Source: Otatea glauca
Lineage: Eukaryota > Streptophyta > Magnoliopsida > Poales > Poaceae
Direction: 5' to 3'
DNA: 64,000 nucleotides
Assembly: GCA_036346275.1 (NCBI GenBank)
Contig: CM070722.1
Coordinates: forward strand, 64,951,524-65,015,523
This document shows positions 35,546 through 47,219 of this stretch, piece after piece (the stretch's first letter is position 1; the number at the start of each line of letters is the position of its first letter). The notes below the pieces were generated by a model. That model did no database searches. It had not been told where the DNA came from and saw nothing but the letters and a program-made list of their open reading frames with translations. The translations under genes were made by a program, and so were the position numbers.

Positions 35546-36235
35546 AGTTTTTTTTAAAAAATAATACACTTTTTTATTCAAATTGCAAAAATATATCTCG
35601 ATCTCAAAAAATTGCAAAAATATACCTCTGTCGTCTTTTTAGAAGGCGAGAGGGAAATGTCGCCCGTTCAAAGAGTGACAAAGGCATCTGTCGTCCGTTC
35701 AAAGATCTGTCGCCCTTTGGTATGGCGACAGGTCCCCTATCCTGCAGTCAGTTTCTAAATAAAATCATAACTTTTTCATATGATCTCGGATAGAGATTAA
35801 CTTTATGCGAAAATTATAGCTCTTGACGAGATCTACAACTTTGTTATACAATTTTTTTTTCATTTGAATCCATTTATATGACCAAAAATAGGATAGAAGT
35901 TTCAGATCTAAAAATCAGATGTGAACTTTCTACCCAGTTTTTAGCCCTCTAAATGGATTCAAATGAAAAAAAAATTATACCAAATTGTAGATCTCGTTAA
36001 GAGCTATAATTTTCATATAAATTTCATCTCCATCCGAAATTATATGAAAAAGTTACGTTGGTGTGGCGGTCAGTCGCTCGTTCAAGAGGCAACACGTGGC
36101 TCTGTCGCCCTTTGAACGGGTAATGTTTCTTTCTTGCCTTCTCAAAAGGTGACAGATGTATATTTTTATAATTTTTTAAGATCAAAGCATATTTTTGCAA
36201 TTTGAATAAAAAACGTATTATTTAAAAAAAAATTC
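35546..36235. mobile_element. Foldback (long inverted repeat) element, MULE-like
   Basis: Almost the whole 690 bp is a hairpin. The left arm (about 35550-35885) pairs with the right arm (about 35948-36230): CATTTGAATCCATTTA is matched by TAAATGGATTCAAATG at the inner ends, and ATTCAAATTGCAAAAATAT by ATATTTTTGCAATTTGAAT near the outer ends. The spacer is ~60 bp. Flanks GGCCGAAGC (35537-35545) and GGCAGAAGC (36236-36244) match at 8 of 9, as for Mutator-like elements. Transcription through it would make double-stranded RNA. It has no coding frame. Confidence 0.75.
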
Positions 36236-36239
36236 GGCA

Positions 36240-36925
36240 GAAGCATGCATGCGCGAACGGACTAACATGTGATGACCCTGCATGGGAGCAGCAGCAGCTC
36301 CCACGCTTGCGCGGAGATAGGTAGAGCACAGGCAGTCAGGCACGCCGGAACAGAGCATTGCCGCAGCAGCATACTGGCGGTTGGCACGCTCACTTGCCAA
36401 GTCGTTTTAAGAGCATCGAGGCGAGTCAACGAGCAGAAGATGACGACGGTGGGGAGCAGCTCGCTTGCGTAGCAGCCGGTACGCGCGCACAGATGATGGG
36501 GATTTCTCTCTAGAGGCAGCCTAGCAGCAGCAAGCAGACAGGGCAGAGAAGCGGCAACACGGGGCTCCGAGTTGTCAAATCCAAGCTTCTGAGGCCACCG
36601 TCGATGTAGGGGCCGGCCATGAGCGGGCGCCACACCATGCTTGTTCTCTTCTGCTCGCCAGCGTACGGACACTCGATTGCAGCGACGCACACCATAAAGG
36701 TCCTGCTCGCCGGTGCACAGGCACTCGATCGGAGCGACGCATGCGTAGCACAGGAAGGGATCGAAGTTTAATGATAATACGAGGGATCAATTCGACTATA
36801 CATATGGACGAACTGGCCAATTCAATTCACACACACCACAACATCAAACCACTTCACTTCAGCTTCTCACCCCAGATCCTAAGGTAGTAGAAGTAGAAGG
36901 GGAAGAGGAAGCAAGAATAAGTAGT
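36240..36925 (-). other. Possible minus-strand unit cut by copia insertion
   Basis: This GC-richer segment joined 58620-59040 directly before the copia insertion. Minus-strand frames exist here but I recognise no protein. It is listed because the other half has a leader-like CT tract, an ATG and a good splice donor; this half could hold its intron. Confidence 0.15.
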
Positions 36926-37926
36926 TGTTAGATTATTATGAGGCTGGTATATAATTAATTTAATAGAAATTTTAAAAGGTCTATTAAAATACTAGGAGTT
37001 ATAAAATTGGTTTAGTATCATACGGGAAGTTGTAAGAAGTTTTCCTCAACTTAAATAGTTGAGTTGTGTGTCTCCCAATTAGCAAAGTGGAAAAAGAAAA
37101 AAGCGGTGCCACACGCGCGCACGCCGAGCCGAGTCGAGCCGTGGCGTGTGCGAGTTAAGCACGTGCGCAACTCAGGCCAGTCCTATGTGGCAGGTTTATG
37201 ACCAGTAACCGCCGTCAGTTACTAGTAACGGACGTCTTGATGGAGTCAGTTACTAGTAACGGACGTCTTGATGGCCTCCTCTTAATCGCCGTCAGTTACC
37301 TTCATCTCCTGCCACAAGCCTATATAAGGAGGGCAGCGGCTGTGCCTTTCTCCATCTGCTGGCTCTCACCTGAACTTTCCCGCAATACTCCATCCATTGT
37401 TTCCTCTTGTAGCTGCTGTCGTCTTTGCATTTCCGCCTTCATTTTCTTGCGCGCACAAGTAGCGGAGGGAGCAAACCTCCGGAACCTCGTCCTTCTTAAC
37501 ATCTTGCTCGAGATAGAAGGCCGATAAGGTTTTTGGGAAGTGTACCTCGCGACTGCTCAAGTGCGTCGAAACTTTCGGGAAAGGTGTTCCTGGAAGCGCA
37601 TCTGCACTGCACCAACGTTCGACTGCATCGACCTCTCCACTGCACCAAGGCTTCTCTGCGATAACTTGTGATCCTCTACTCCGACCGTCATGACGAACGA
37701 GAAAGTTCCGTCTGCGCCTGTGCCTATGGTGGCACCGGCTTAAGGGTATATTAACTTGTACCGTGTTTTAATCATGTTGATTTCTTGCTCATTAGTCTTA
37801 GCGTATGAGATAGATAATTTTTTATCTAGTACCTTAGGCTTTGAACTAGAATTGTGCAATTGGTTAATCATGTTTTACCTAATTTTGTGGATTAAAATAT
37901 TGAGAAAATTCCTAATATTTCCAACA
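36926..37926 (+). repeat. Copia 5' LTR
   Basis: This is 1,001 bp, TG...CA bounded. A TATA-like CTATATAAGGAGGG lies at about 37319, and a ~37 bp direct repeat (GTTACTAGTAACGGACGTCT) occurs twice upstream of it. Compared with the 3' copy many changes are C-to-T or G-to-A (for example GGTCTATT versus GGCCCATT). Confidence 0.92.
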
Positions 37927-38031
37927 ATCCAAAAACCTTATCCTAGGAATTTTTCAACTCATCGCTTTTGTCGCCGCACTTAAGCCAATCAGATTTAACT
38001 ACAAGCAAATTACAAGCGTTGGCGCGCCAAG

Positions 38032-38518
38032 ATGATTCTGTGGTTGACTGCCATGAACGTATATCACGTTGCGCAAGGCAAGTCACAGCCTGAGGAAGGG
38101 CTCTCTCCTGAGCAGGAGAGTGCCTTGCATTCTGGGATAACTTATTTAGAGGCGCCGTGATTAGCGTTTTGGGAGAAAATCTTGTTGATGTGTATATGAT
38201 TTTGCCAAGTGGTAAAGAAATGTGGGATGCACTTGAGGCAAAATTCGGAGTCTCTGACGCGGGTAGTGAACTCTATGTTATGGAGCAATTTCATGACTAC
38301 AAGATGGTTGATGCCCATTCTGTAGTAGAACAGGCTCATGAGGTTCAAGCCTTTGCGAAAGAACTTGAGAATTTTACATGTGCATTGCCCGACAAGTTTG
38401 TCACGGGATGCATCATTGCGAAGCTGTCACCTTCTTGGAGGGATTTTGCCACTACTCTAAAACACAAGAGACAAGGGTTCAGCGTTGCTGGTCTCATTGT
38501 GAATCATGTTTGTAATCA
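38032..38518 (+). pseudogene. Copia gag (UBN2) remnant
   Basis: The frame begins WLTAMNVYHVAQG, shifts frame near 38130, and continues as GENLVDVYMILPSGKEMWDAL to FSVAGLIV, the UBN2 gag core that packages the RNA. A deletion then removes the zinc knuckle and the aspartic protease: the frame passes directly into the pre-integrase region. No normal Met-tRNA primer-binding site is visible after the LTR. Confidence 0.8.
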
Positions 38519-39322
38519 TGAGACTGATGTTTGGCATTCACGACTTTGTCATATTAATCTTGGTTGTATGATGCGGTTAGCCAGTATGAATTTAATCCCA
38601 AAATTTACCCAAGTCAAAGGTTCTAAGTGTCAAGTGTGTGTGCAATCTAAGCAACATCGCAAGCCTCACAAGGCAGCTGAGGCGAGAAACTTGGCACCGT
38701 TAGAACTAGTTCATACCGATTTATGCGAGATGAACGGGGAGTTGACAAAGGGTGGTAAGCGGTATTTCATGACTTTGATTGATGATTCTATTAGATATTG
38801 CTATGTGTATTTATTAAAGTCAAAAGATGAAGCTTTTTACTATTTTAAGATCTATAAAGCTGAAGCTGAGATCCAACTTGAGAGAAAAATCAAACGGGTT
38901 AGGTCAGATCGTGGTGGAGAATACTTTTCTAGTGAGTTTAATTTATTCTGCGAGTAACATAGAATATTCCATGAGAGGATGCCTCCCTATTCGCCCGAAT
39001 CAAACGGGGTTGCCGAAAGAAAGAACCATACTCTAGCTGAGATAGTTAACGCCATGTTAGAAACAGCGGGACTTTCCAAGGAATGGTGGGGTGCGGCTAT
39101 ATTGACTGTTTGTCATGTCCTAAACAGGGTTCCTACAAAGAATAAAGAAATCACACCATTCGAGGAATGGGAGAGGAAAAGATTAAATTTCTCTTATTTA
39201 CTTACTTGAGGTTGTTTGGCTAAGGTAAATGTCCCTATCCCAAAGAAGCGTAAACTTAGACCAAAAATCGTTGATTGTGTCTTTATTGATTATGCTTTTC
39301 ACAGCGTTGGATATATGTTCTT
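38519..39322 (+). pseudogene. Copia integrase, 5' part
   Basis: The HHCC-type pre-integrase zinc site starts at DVWHSRLCHINLG, and CQVCVQSKQHRKPH follows. The catalytic core has HTDLCE and LIDDSIRYCYVYLLKSKDEA, then the Glu region in SPESNGVAERKNHTL. A stop (TAA at 38956) interrupts the core where CEEH is expected, and another (TGA at 39207) follows LNFSYLLT. The gypsy element cuts the frame after HSVGYMF; the continuation is at 53884-54020. Confidence 0.85.
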
Positions 39323-40237
39323 GTCGGCGTTTTCTAGAGCGCCGGCAAGTAAATTTGTAAGTCTAGGGGGTCGCGCGTTCCACTCCCTGAATGGTTAGAC
39401 TCGTGAGTCCAAGATGTATACTGGTTCGGGCTGAAGGTCCCTACTCCAGTTCGTGTGATGGTGTTGTATTACTCTTGGTACAGATGACTGCACAAAGTTT
39501 TACAAGCGAGAATGCCAATGGCTTAGCGAGATGGGTTTGATAGCGCTCTCCCTCTCTCTCTCGTTCTCGCCCTTCTGTTCTCGCTCCTCTCGAATCGTTT
39601 AGCCCTGCCTCCTTTTATACAGAAGGAAGGGGCAGGTTACATCGAGAGTTGGGAGGAAGAGCGAGGTGACCTATGCTAGGAGCTCCGGTCCTTCGTCCTG
39701 TGGATCGTCGCCACCCGCCTTACCCATCTTTGGGTTGGTAGCCTTGGTGGTCGGGGAGGTTAGGTATTCCCGGAAATAGCGTACTTGCCCTCTGTGACCC
39801 TTGCGAATCTTGCCGACGCCGAGGTGCGTGGCGTTGGTGCCGCCTTGGGAGGAGTGTGCGCTCGTCTTTGACGTGGTCGGTTGATGGGCCGGAAGCTTTG
39901 TCTTCTGCAGTCACCGGATCTTCTTGGGAAGGAGCCACTTGCCCTTGTATAGTCGCTCGATTGACCTTATTCGGGGTACGTGGCGGTAGGCGATGAGGAC
40001 GACACGCGGCACTCGGCGTTCGTCACCTTGGTTTGGTTGAGTCGGAGATCCCGCCCGCCAAGAGGGGTCGGGGCGCTGTCTGTCGGATTCGCTTCCCGCC
40101 GGTCGGGAGCGGATGCCTTGCGCGGTCTCGCAGCGATTCGGTCGGCGGCGGGCGGGCGCGGCTGATTGGTGAAATATGCTTGAGGCGGCGCCGCTCGCCG
40201 CCGGGCTGTTGGGGTATCCTTTTATTAGTATTCGTCA
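39323..40237 (-). repeat. Gypsy 3' LTR
   Basis: This 915 bp copy reads on minus from TGACGAATACTAATAAAAGG to CGCCGACA. It differs from the 5' copy at many 1-4 nt indels besides substitutions. Confidence 0.88.
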
Positions 40238-40255
40238 AGAGCCCCGAACTCCCAA
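40238..40255 (-). other. Gypsy polypurine tract
   Basis: Directly before the 3' LTR the minus strand reads TTGGGAGTTCGGGGCTCT, a purine-rich tract suited to prime plus-strand DNA synthesis. Confidence 0.6.
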
Positions 40256-41133
40256 GCGATTTGGCAGATTCGGTTGGGGTTGAACTTGGACGAAAGTGGT
40301 GGCCGGCTCGTAGGTCGGTCCACCGATCCGGTTAAGCGATTTCGTCGTGTGTGCCGTTGGATCCGACGGCTGTCCCGAGTTTGGCCGGGCATTTGAACCG
40401 CCGGGGCTTTACTCGCCTCGTTGCGCATGCCGAGTATAGTTTGGCGCGCGCGCTTGCTCGCCTTCTTGATCGCCTCGGGTTTACGGTGAAGGATGCTTCG
40501 TTTTTCGACCCGCATTTACTCGAGACGCTTAGCCTCCTTCGTCCGGATATATATATCATGCGCGTAGCTTGCTTGAAGGGATGAGAGCTTTTTCTTTTGT
40601 TCTTTCAAATGGCTTGAGACACCCTCTAGTCTTTAGCTTCGCGATGGCGTCGCGCGGAAGAAGAAGATCCTCCGCCGAAGCTTTGGTGAGTTCGACCAGC
40701 GATGGCCGAGCTTAGGGAGGAAGAAGTCGCGGCCGTGTGCCGCTTCGTTGACGCTACGCCGAGGCCGCCCGAGGCTCGAGGTGGTAAGGGGGCCCTTCGA
40801 GGCGATGGCGCAAGGCGCGACCGTGAATTAGTGCGGCGCGTCGATGTCGCCGAACGGCACGGAGGCATCGGCGTGTTGCTTCGCGGCGCGGCGGCCGTCC
40901 GTCGACCGTGCAAGGGCCTACCAAAGATGCCGCTCGGTGCCACCGATGCCGCACGGATGTTTGATAGGTTCTAGGCGTGGGTAGAGTCCCGCTGTGGTGC
41001 GGCGTGGCCACTCTTGTATCCGCTGGCACCGTGTAAAGTCGTAAAGTTTGAGCTGTTGGCCTATAATGAAATTTTCTTTTCTTTATGAAAATGTCTTTGC
41101 GATGAGTTTGCTTTAATTTTAATCGTTGTGGCG

Positions 41134-42590
41134 GTGCCTTGGTGGCGAGGCGACCGGATGCCTCTGTGAGGTTCGGTGTCCGAGTGCTCGCTTAACGTCG
41201 TAGCTAGACAAAGGCCTTGGTGGCGAGGGCGACCGGATGCCTCTGTGAGGTTCGGTGTCCGAGTGCTCGCTTAACGTCGTAGCTAGACAGTGCCTTGGCC
41301 GGCAGGACGACCGGATGCCTCGTGAGGTTCGGTTGTCCGAGTGCCTTGGTCGCGCAGGACGACCGGGCGTCTCGTGAGGTTACGTGTCCGAGTGCCTTGG
41401 TCGGCGGGACGACCGGATGCCTCTGTGAGGTTCGGTGTCCAAGTGCCTTGGTCGGCGGGACGACCGGATGCCTCTGTGAGGTTCGGTGTCCGAGTGCCTT
41501 GGTGGCAGGACGGCCGGATGCCTCTCGTGAGGTTCTCGTGTCCGAGTGCCTTGGTCTGCAGGACGACCGGATGCCTCTGTGAGGTTCGGTGTCCGAGTGC
41601 TCGCTTAACGTCGTAGCTAGACAAAGTGCCTTGGTGGCGGGGACGATCGGATGCCTCTGTGAGGTTCGGTGTCCGAGTGCCTTGGTGGCAGGACGACCGG
41701 ATGCCTCTGTGAGGTTCGGGTGTCCGAGTGCCTTGGTCGGCAGGACGACCGGATGCCTCTGTGAGGTTCTGGTGTCCGAGTGCTCGTTTAACGTCGTAGC
41801 TAGACAGTGCCTTGGTCGGCAGGACGACCGGATGCCTCTGTGAGGTTCGGGTGTCCGAGTGCCTTGGTCGGCAGGACAACCGGATGCCTCTGTATGGTTC
41901 TGGTGTCCGAGTGCTCGTTTAACGTCGTAGCTAGACAAATGCCTTGGCCTGGCGAGGACGACCGGATGCCTCTGTGAGGTTCGGTGTCCGAGTGCCTTGG
42001 CCTCGGCAGGACGATCGGATGCCTCGTGAGGTTCGGTGTCCGAGTGCTCGCTTAACGTCGTAGCTAGACAAAGCCTTGGTGGCGAGGACGGCCGGATGCC
42101 TCTGTGAGGTTCGGTGTCCGAGTGCCTTGGTGGCAGGACGGCCGGATGCCTCTGTGAGGTTCGGTGTCCGAGTGCCTTGGTCGGCAGGACGGCCGGATGC
42201 CTCTGTGAGGTTCTCGTGTCCGAGTGCTCGCTTAACGTCAGAGCTAGACAAAGTGCCTTGGTGGCAGGACGACCGAATGCTTCGTGAGGTTCGGTGTCCG
42301 AGTGCCTTGGTCGGCAGGACGACCGGATGCCTCTGTGAGGTTCGGTGTCCGAGTGCTCGCTTATCGTCGTAGCTAGACGGCCTTGGTCGGCAGGGACGAT
42401 CGGATGCCTCTGTGAGGTTCGGTGTCCGAGTGCTCGCTTAACGTCGTAGCTAGACGAAGCCTTAGTCGGCAGGGACGGCCGGATGCCTCTGTGAGGTTCG
42501 GTGTCCGAGTGCTCGCTTATCATCGTGGCTGGACGTGAGTGCTCGCCACCGTCGTAGCCGGACGTGAGTGCTCGCTACCGTCGTAGTTGG
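41134..42590. repeat. Tandem repeat array in gypsy 3' region
   Basis: Roughly 25 units of ~50 bp are built on GACGACCGGATGCCTCTGTG and GGTTCGGTGTCCGAGTGC. Some units are longer, adding a GCTCGCTTAACGTCGTAGCT block of ~28 bp, giving a two-tier higher-order pattern. Variants cluster at a few sites (CTGTG/CTCGTG, TTCGGTG/TTCTGGTG/TTCTCGTG), which suggests the true unit has CTGG there. Variable tandem arrays in the 3' region are known in Tat elements. A 439-codon minus frame across it is a by-product of the repeat. Confidence 0.88.
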
Positions 42591-42599
42591 ACGTGGGGC

Positions 42600-43361
42600 A
42601 TCCTTCTCGAGTCCTCGTCGGGCGAGGGTAGCTGCGAGAGGAATGGCCGCCGTCTATCCCACATGTATACCCCATCCGCAGTGTGGGACCCGAGGGATGA
42701 GCGGCGCTGCTTTACTGCGTTGGTTTGAACGCCGTGCTCGTGGAGCTAATAGCGGGTAGTCCGAGTGGGTCCCGGGAGGTCCCGCCAGGGGACCCTTCCG
42801 AGCGGACGGTCCTGCAGTAGGGTGTCCCGCCTGCTGTGGGCGACCCATAAAAACCTTTCTACTCAATCCCAGATGGACTCTAGGTCGTCCACGACCCAGA
42901 GCACACCGGTCGTCGCCATTGATGAGCTCCCGAGAGTGTGAAGTATGGTCTCGGACGCGAGTAGAGGTGATTAGCCTGTCACCGACCTAACCGAGGGCCC
43001 ACCGTGGCTCACCTCATACCGCCCTTGCTCAAGTTTTGCTTTGGGCGGCCTTATACCCATCCGCGGGTAGGCCTTTTGAACCCACACTCCTCGGCTGGGC
43101 CTGGCGTAAGCCACAAAGCTTTTGCCGCCTTGGGGCCGCAGCGCCCAGATGGGCTTCGCGCGCGAGCAACTGCTCCGCCTAAAGGCGAGACCGAGGTTAC
43201 GGACACGTTGTTCGGGCGGCGTCTTTATGGCCCTTGTCGCCGACAAGACAGGATTAAAAGCGGAGTGGTTTTGGAACCCAGGAGTTACCAGTGGGCGCGA
43301 CAGCGAAGGTGGTCGCGACGCTCGCTTGACGGGCGCTCGCTGGGCGGCGTCGCTCGCCCTC
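42600..43361. other. Gypsy 3' region between array and antisense promoter
   Basis: This GC-rich segment has no recognisable domain on either strand. It may hold upstream control sequence for the antisense gene. Confidence 0.4.
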
Positions 43362-43369
43362 TATAAATA
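43362..43369 (+). promoter_or_regulatory. TATA box of antisense gene
   Basis: A perfect TATAAATA lies on the plus strand 135 bp upstream of the antisense ORF start at 43504, followed by a CT-rich, AAG-rich leader like plant 5' UTRs. It is opposite in direction to the retrotransposon's own transcript. Confidence 0.55.
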
Positions 43370-43503
43370 CGCCCGTTGGGTGCTTTGAGTGGTCACGCTT
43401 TCTTGCCTTCTCTCTCTCGCCTCAAACAAGAAAAGCACCAGAGAGCTAAGGAAAGAAAACCCCAGCCTTTCTTTCTTACCTTCCAGTCGTCTCCCCTGTG
43501 AAG

Positions 43504-46500
43504 ATGTCGTGGCGGAGTGCCGCGCAAGACAGCCTCAAACAAGAAAAGCACCGTAAGGGCTTCTCATGCCGCAGACCTTCCTACTGGAGGGTGCTGACCG
43601 GTCGCCACCCAGCCGTGGGCGACGAGATCGTGGTGCCCGCCTCGTTCTTCGAGCGGCTTTGGCTCGCCACGCACCCGCTCGTCCGGGTCTGTTGTTTCAT
43701 TACAAGGTGGAGGTGCACCATCTCAACCCCAATGGGGTCCTCCACATCGCCATCTTCATCACGCTGTGCGAAGTCTTCTTGGGGATCGAGCCGCACTGGG
43801 CGTTGTGGAGGCACTTCTTCCAGGCAAGGCTCTGGAAGGACAGGCCGTCGGACGCCGCGGCGCCTCTGGGTGGCCTGGCCCTCCAGCTTCGCCCCGGTCG
43901 GAGCACGGAGTACACGAGGTAAAGCCGCCTCGTCCAACAAGGGTGGCGTTCAATGGCTCTACGCTCAAACGTCGACGACAGCGCCCCTCGCTTCACCGCG
44001 AGCTTCCCATGGTGGAGGAGCGGTGGAACTGGGCGCCAAAAGAGGAGAAGAATAGCCGCCCCGATCGTAGAGCGATCGGGGCTCAAAGGAGGCGGGCTCA
44101 CGGGGACGTGGTTGTGCGCGCCTTCATGGGGATGCGCGTGCAACCACTTGTGCACGTGCCGCACTCGCTCCGGTATGCGGGCCGTCCGACCGGGCGAGGA
44201 TGGCGAACCCGAGCCGCCGCGTCGAGGCGGAGGCCCGGTGGCGGCCGTTCGGGCGGAGCGCCACGGTGGCGCGGATGGCCACCCGAGCCATTCTCGGTGG
44301 CTTTTCCGCCAACCGTAAGCCGGTGAAATTCCTTTCGCTTTCTTTTCTTTGTCCTTTAGCACTTGACCGACATTCCTGCATCCTCTCGGGGCTCATGGGG
44401 ATGTCTTCCTGCGCCGCTCCCGGGGATAAGGAAGCGATGCGGCCGCCGGGGCGAGGACTAGAGGTCGACTCTCCCGCAAGAAGCGGAAGGAGGAAAGGAG
44501 GAGGAAGAAAAGTAACGCTGCTACATGGCGCGCGCGAGGATGTGTCTGAGACCACCGCCGTGGGGACAACCTCCATCGACAATGCGGAGTGCCTCCGCCA
44601 CCCTTATGGTGGGTTTTTTCCCGACCGCCTGATCGGCGGCGGCCGAAGTGGACTCGGCCGAGACGGCATCACGGGCCCGTGGCTACGGATCCCGGCGCGG
44701 GTGATCTTGCGCTAAGGATCGTCGCAGCGTCTCTACTGGAGGTGGCCGAAGCGACCGCCGACTGACTGGGCGGGGGCGGCAAAGAGGCGCGCGTGCCACG
44801 CACCCGCCGGCCTTGTAAGTGTATTCTTTTATTGGAGCATTTTTCTTTTGGCAAAGCCGCCGAGCGACTCTTGAATCTTTGCAACGTCGCGGCGCCTATC
44901 TTTGGGTGACCGTGGGGCGGCCACATCGGCTCGCAAGTAACGGGCACGGTGATTCCGGTGACCCGGTTGGGTCGGCGAAGGTCGCGGCGTCGGTGTCCGA
45001 GGGCGCGATCGTCTCGAGGACGGGCCCCACCCGAGGTCGTGCCCAAGAAGAACTTCCGCGCCTCGGCGGGACCCCACCGGACGACGGATCGCTTTGGAGG
45101 ATGAGACAATGGCACCGCCGTGATCGTGCCCGTGGCGAGCCGGCGACGGAGGTGCCCGACCGCCCGTCGGAGGTGCCGACCGATGCTCCTCAGCGCAGTC
45201 GCCGAGGGGTTTCGAAGGTTGACCTCGTCACCCTTGCCCATGGTGCTTTGATCGGCGACGCCCCGCCCGAACGGGCGAGCGGCGCGCGCGCGGGTGTAAT
45301 TCGGCCGGGCATCCCGGTCGCGGAGGAGAGCGAGCGGGCCGCCTTCTAAGAAGGCACGCCGACGCCGCCGAGATAGGCGATCCGTGAAGGTCCGCCCTTG
45401 CTCAAGTCTTCCACCGTATACCGGATATGATGGTCGGGAGTCCAAACACGCTCGTAGGTCACCGAAAGTTCTGATTCGTTGCACATTTTTGATGGTTCTT
45501 CCGTGCGACTAACGGAGTGTCCACATTTTTGCAAAGACTTGCGGGCTCGCCGTCGTCGAGTTGAGCTCCTCTGGCGCTCCGACAATCGGCAAGGCGTGCA
45601 GCGGAGGAGTCAATGGTCGGTTGCGCCTTGAGCTGCGCCTAGCCTAGGAGGCCCTGGGCATTAGGCGGTCGGAGGCGGTGGTGATCCGCCAAGGATTTGA
45701 AGAGGCCTCAAAGGCCCTTCATGATGAGCGCCTAGGAGCCGAGGCTTTGAGGGCGAAGTGGCGAATCGAGTCCTCTCGACGGAGGTCACCGAGGCTAAGG
45801 ATGCCGCCGTTGCCGCGAGGGATCGCGCAGACGCAGTAACACGTCTGCGACCGAGCGAAACAAGGCTCGGGGGACGCCGCCCGAGTTCGCCCGAGCGCGA
45901 TCGCCGTATGAGCCGGCCGAGCCAAGACTTCATACGGGCGCCAAGTCGGTGCCGCAATCGACCAACTCGCGGCGGTAAGTGTCTCAATTCTTCGCTAAGT
46001 TTGGGGTGCGACCACGTGGCGAACTTATCCAAAATCTCCACAATCTGCAGAGGCACGTAAGAACTGAGTCGCCGTGGAGGCGCAGAGAACGGCCGGATGC
46101 CCGCGACGTGGCGATCGTGGCGGGGACGAGGCCCGGCGGCGTTGAAGGTTGCGGAGGACGGTCGGGCCGAGATGAGCGCCGAACCGAGGCCTCCGCAAGG
46201 CGGTCGGAGGTCCGCGATCGCATCCTGGAGCCGGCAGCCCGAGTGCCCTTGCCTCGCTGCCGCCCGAGCGCCGACCGTAGAAGAGGCGGTGGTCACCGGC
46301 GCCGCGCTTGAGCTTCATCGGCGCCGGTCAACACCATCTCGCACTCACGACGGCATCGACCTCGCGTTGGTGGGGGCGGCGTGGCGGGAACCGGATCGAC
46401 GAGAGATCGACCGGTTCGAGCTCTGGTCGAGCCGCGACGCCGAGATCGCCACCGCATCCCGCCGCAGCCGCCTCCAGAAGCCGAGGCGCCAACTCTCCGC

Positions 46501-46557
46501 CGCCACCGGCCGCCCGCCAAGAAGAATAGAAAAAGTTAGCTTTATCCTTCTTAGATT
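43504..46557 (+). pseudogene. Antisense ORF of Tat element (Transposase_28 type)
   Basis: From ATG at 43504, frames on the plus strand encode in order a FASFFERGF-like block (here VPASFFERLWLATHPL), then VEVHHLNPNGVLHIAIFITL and FLGIEPHWALWRHFFQARLW in a second frame, then Arg/Ala-rich coiled-coil-like segments (TEVTEAKDAAVAARDRADAV) before a stop near 46557. This is the plant 'putative gypsy type transposon' domain (PF04195 type), a protein of unknown role carried antisense downstream of pol in Tat elements. Multiple frameshifts break it. A 20 bp phrase (CCTCAAACAAGAAAAGCACC) occurs in the leader near 43421 and again in the coding part near 43532. Confidence 0.65.
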
Positions 46558-47219
46558 GTAAAGACCGCTATTTAAACAATCTTGAATTTATCAAGTCCCG
46601 AATCGCCCTCGCCCTTTTCGTATTTAGGATGAGCGTTTGGTCGACCATAGCCTTAAGGACCGCAGGGTCACTTATGCGTAGGTCGGGTCGTTTTGGAGGA
46701 GCGAGGTGGATTGGAGACTTGGCTATGCAAATGTTAGGCGCGCTTGTGAGGATAGGAGTGTTCTAGACCGGCCAGGATCTTTCCACTCGGGCACTTCCTT
46801 CTTCCGCGGTGCTACTTAGCAACCATAGCGGCCGGGCGAGGCGTAACACTTGGGTTGAGAGGGTTACCGCCGGATGGACCTCATGACCACGGGTCACGTA
46901 CCCTCATAAGCGCGTGGGATAGCCGAGTTCGTGCGGGAGGAGTGTTCTCGCCGACCCAAAGGTCACTCCACTCGGGTACTTCCTTCTTCCACGGCGTTAG
47001 CAACCATAGCATTTGGGGGCGAGGTCAGAGCACTTGGGTCAAAGGGGTTACCGCCGAAGGACCTTGTGGTCGGTTGGGTCATCAACCCGCGCAGCGCCGA
47101 CCGAGCGACTGAACTGGGCGCCGAAGGCAGCTTCGAGTCGCCGCAAGGCGACTGTGTGCTCTGAAGGAAGAAAGTAAAGAGCATGCTAAGAAGAGGAAAA
47201 GAGTTTAGGATAGAATCGC
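46558..47219. other. Gypsy spacer between antisense ORF and pol
   Basis: A block containing TTCTTCC.CGGCG..AGCAACCATAGC occurs twice (around 46795 and 46980), a ~185 bp diverged duplication. No coding features are visible on either strand. Confidence 0.45.

Noticed and set aside
41204..42523. A 439-codon open frame on the minus strand
   Set aside because: It is a by-product of the ~50 bp tandem array; the peptide merely repeats the unit in shifting frames and has no independent protein character.
41134..42590. CRISPR-like appearance of regularly spaced repeats
   Set aside because: There are no unique spacers, units are direct tandem copies, and the context is a plant retrotransposon.
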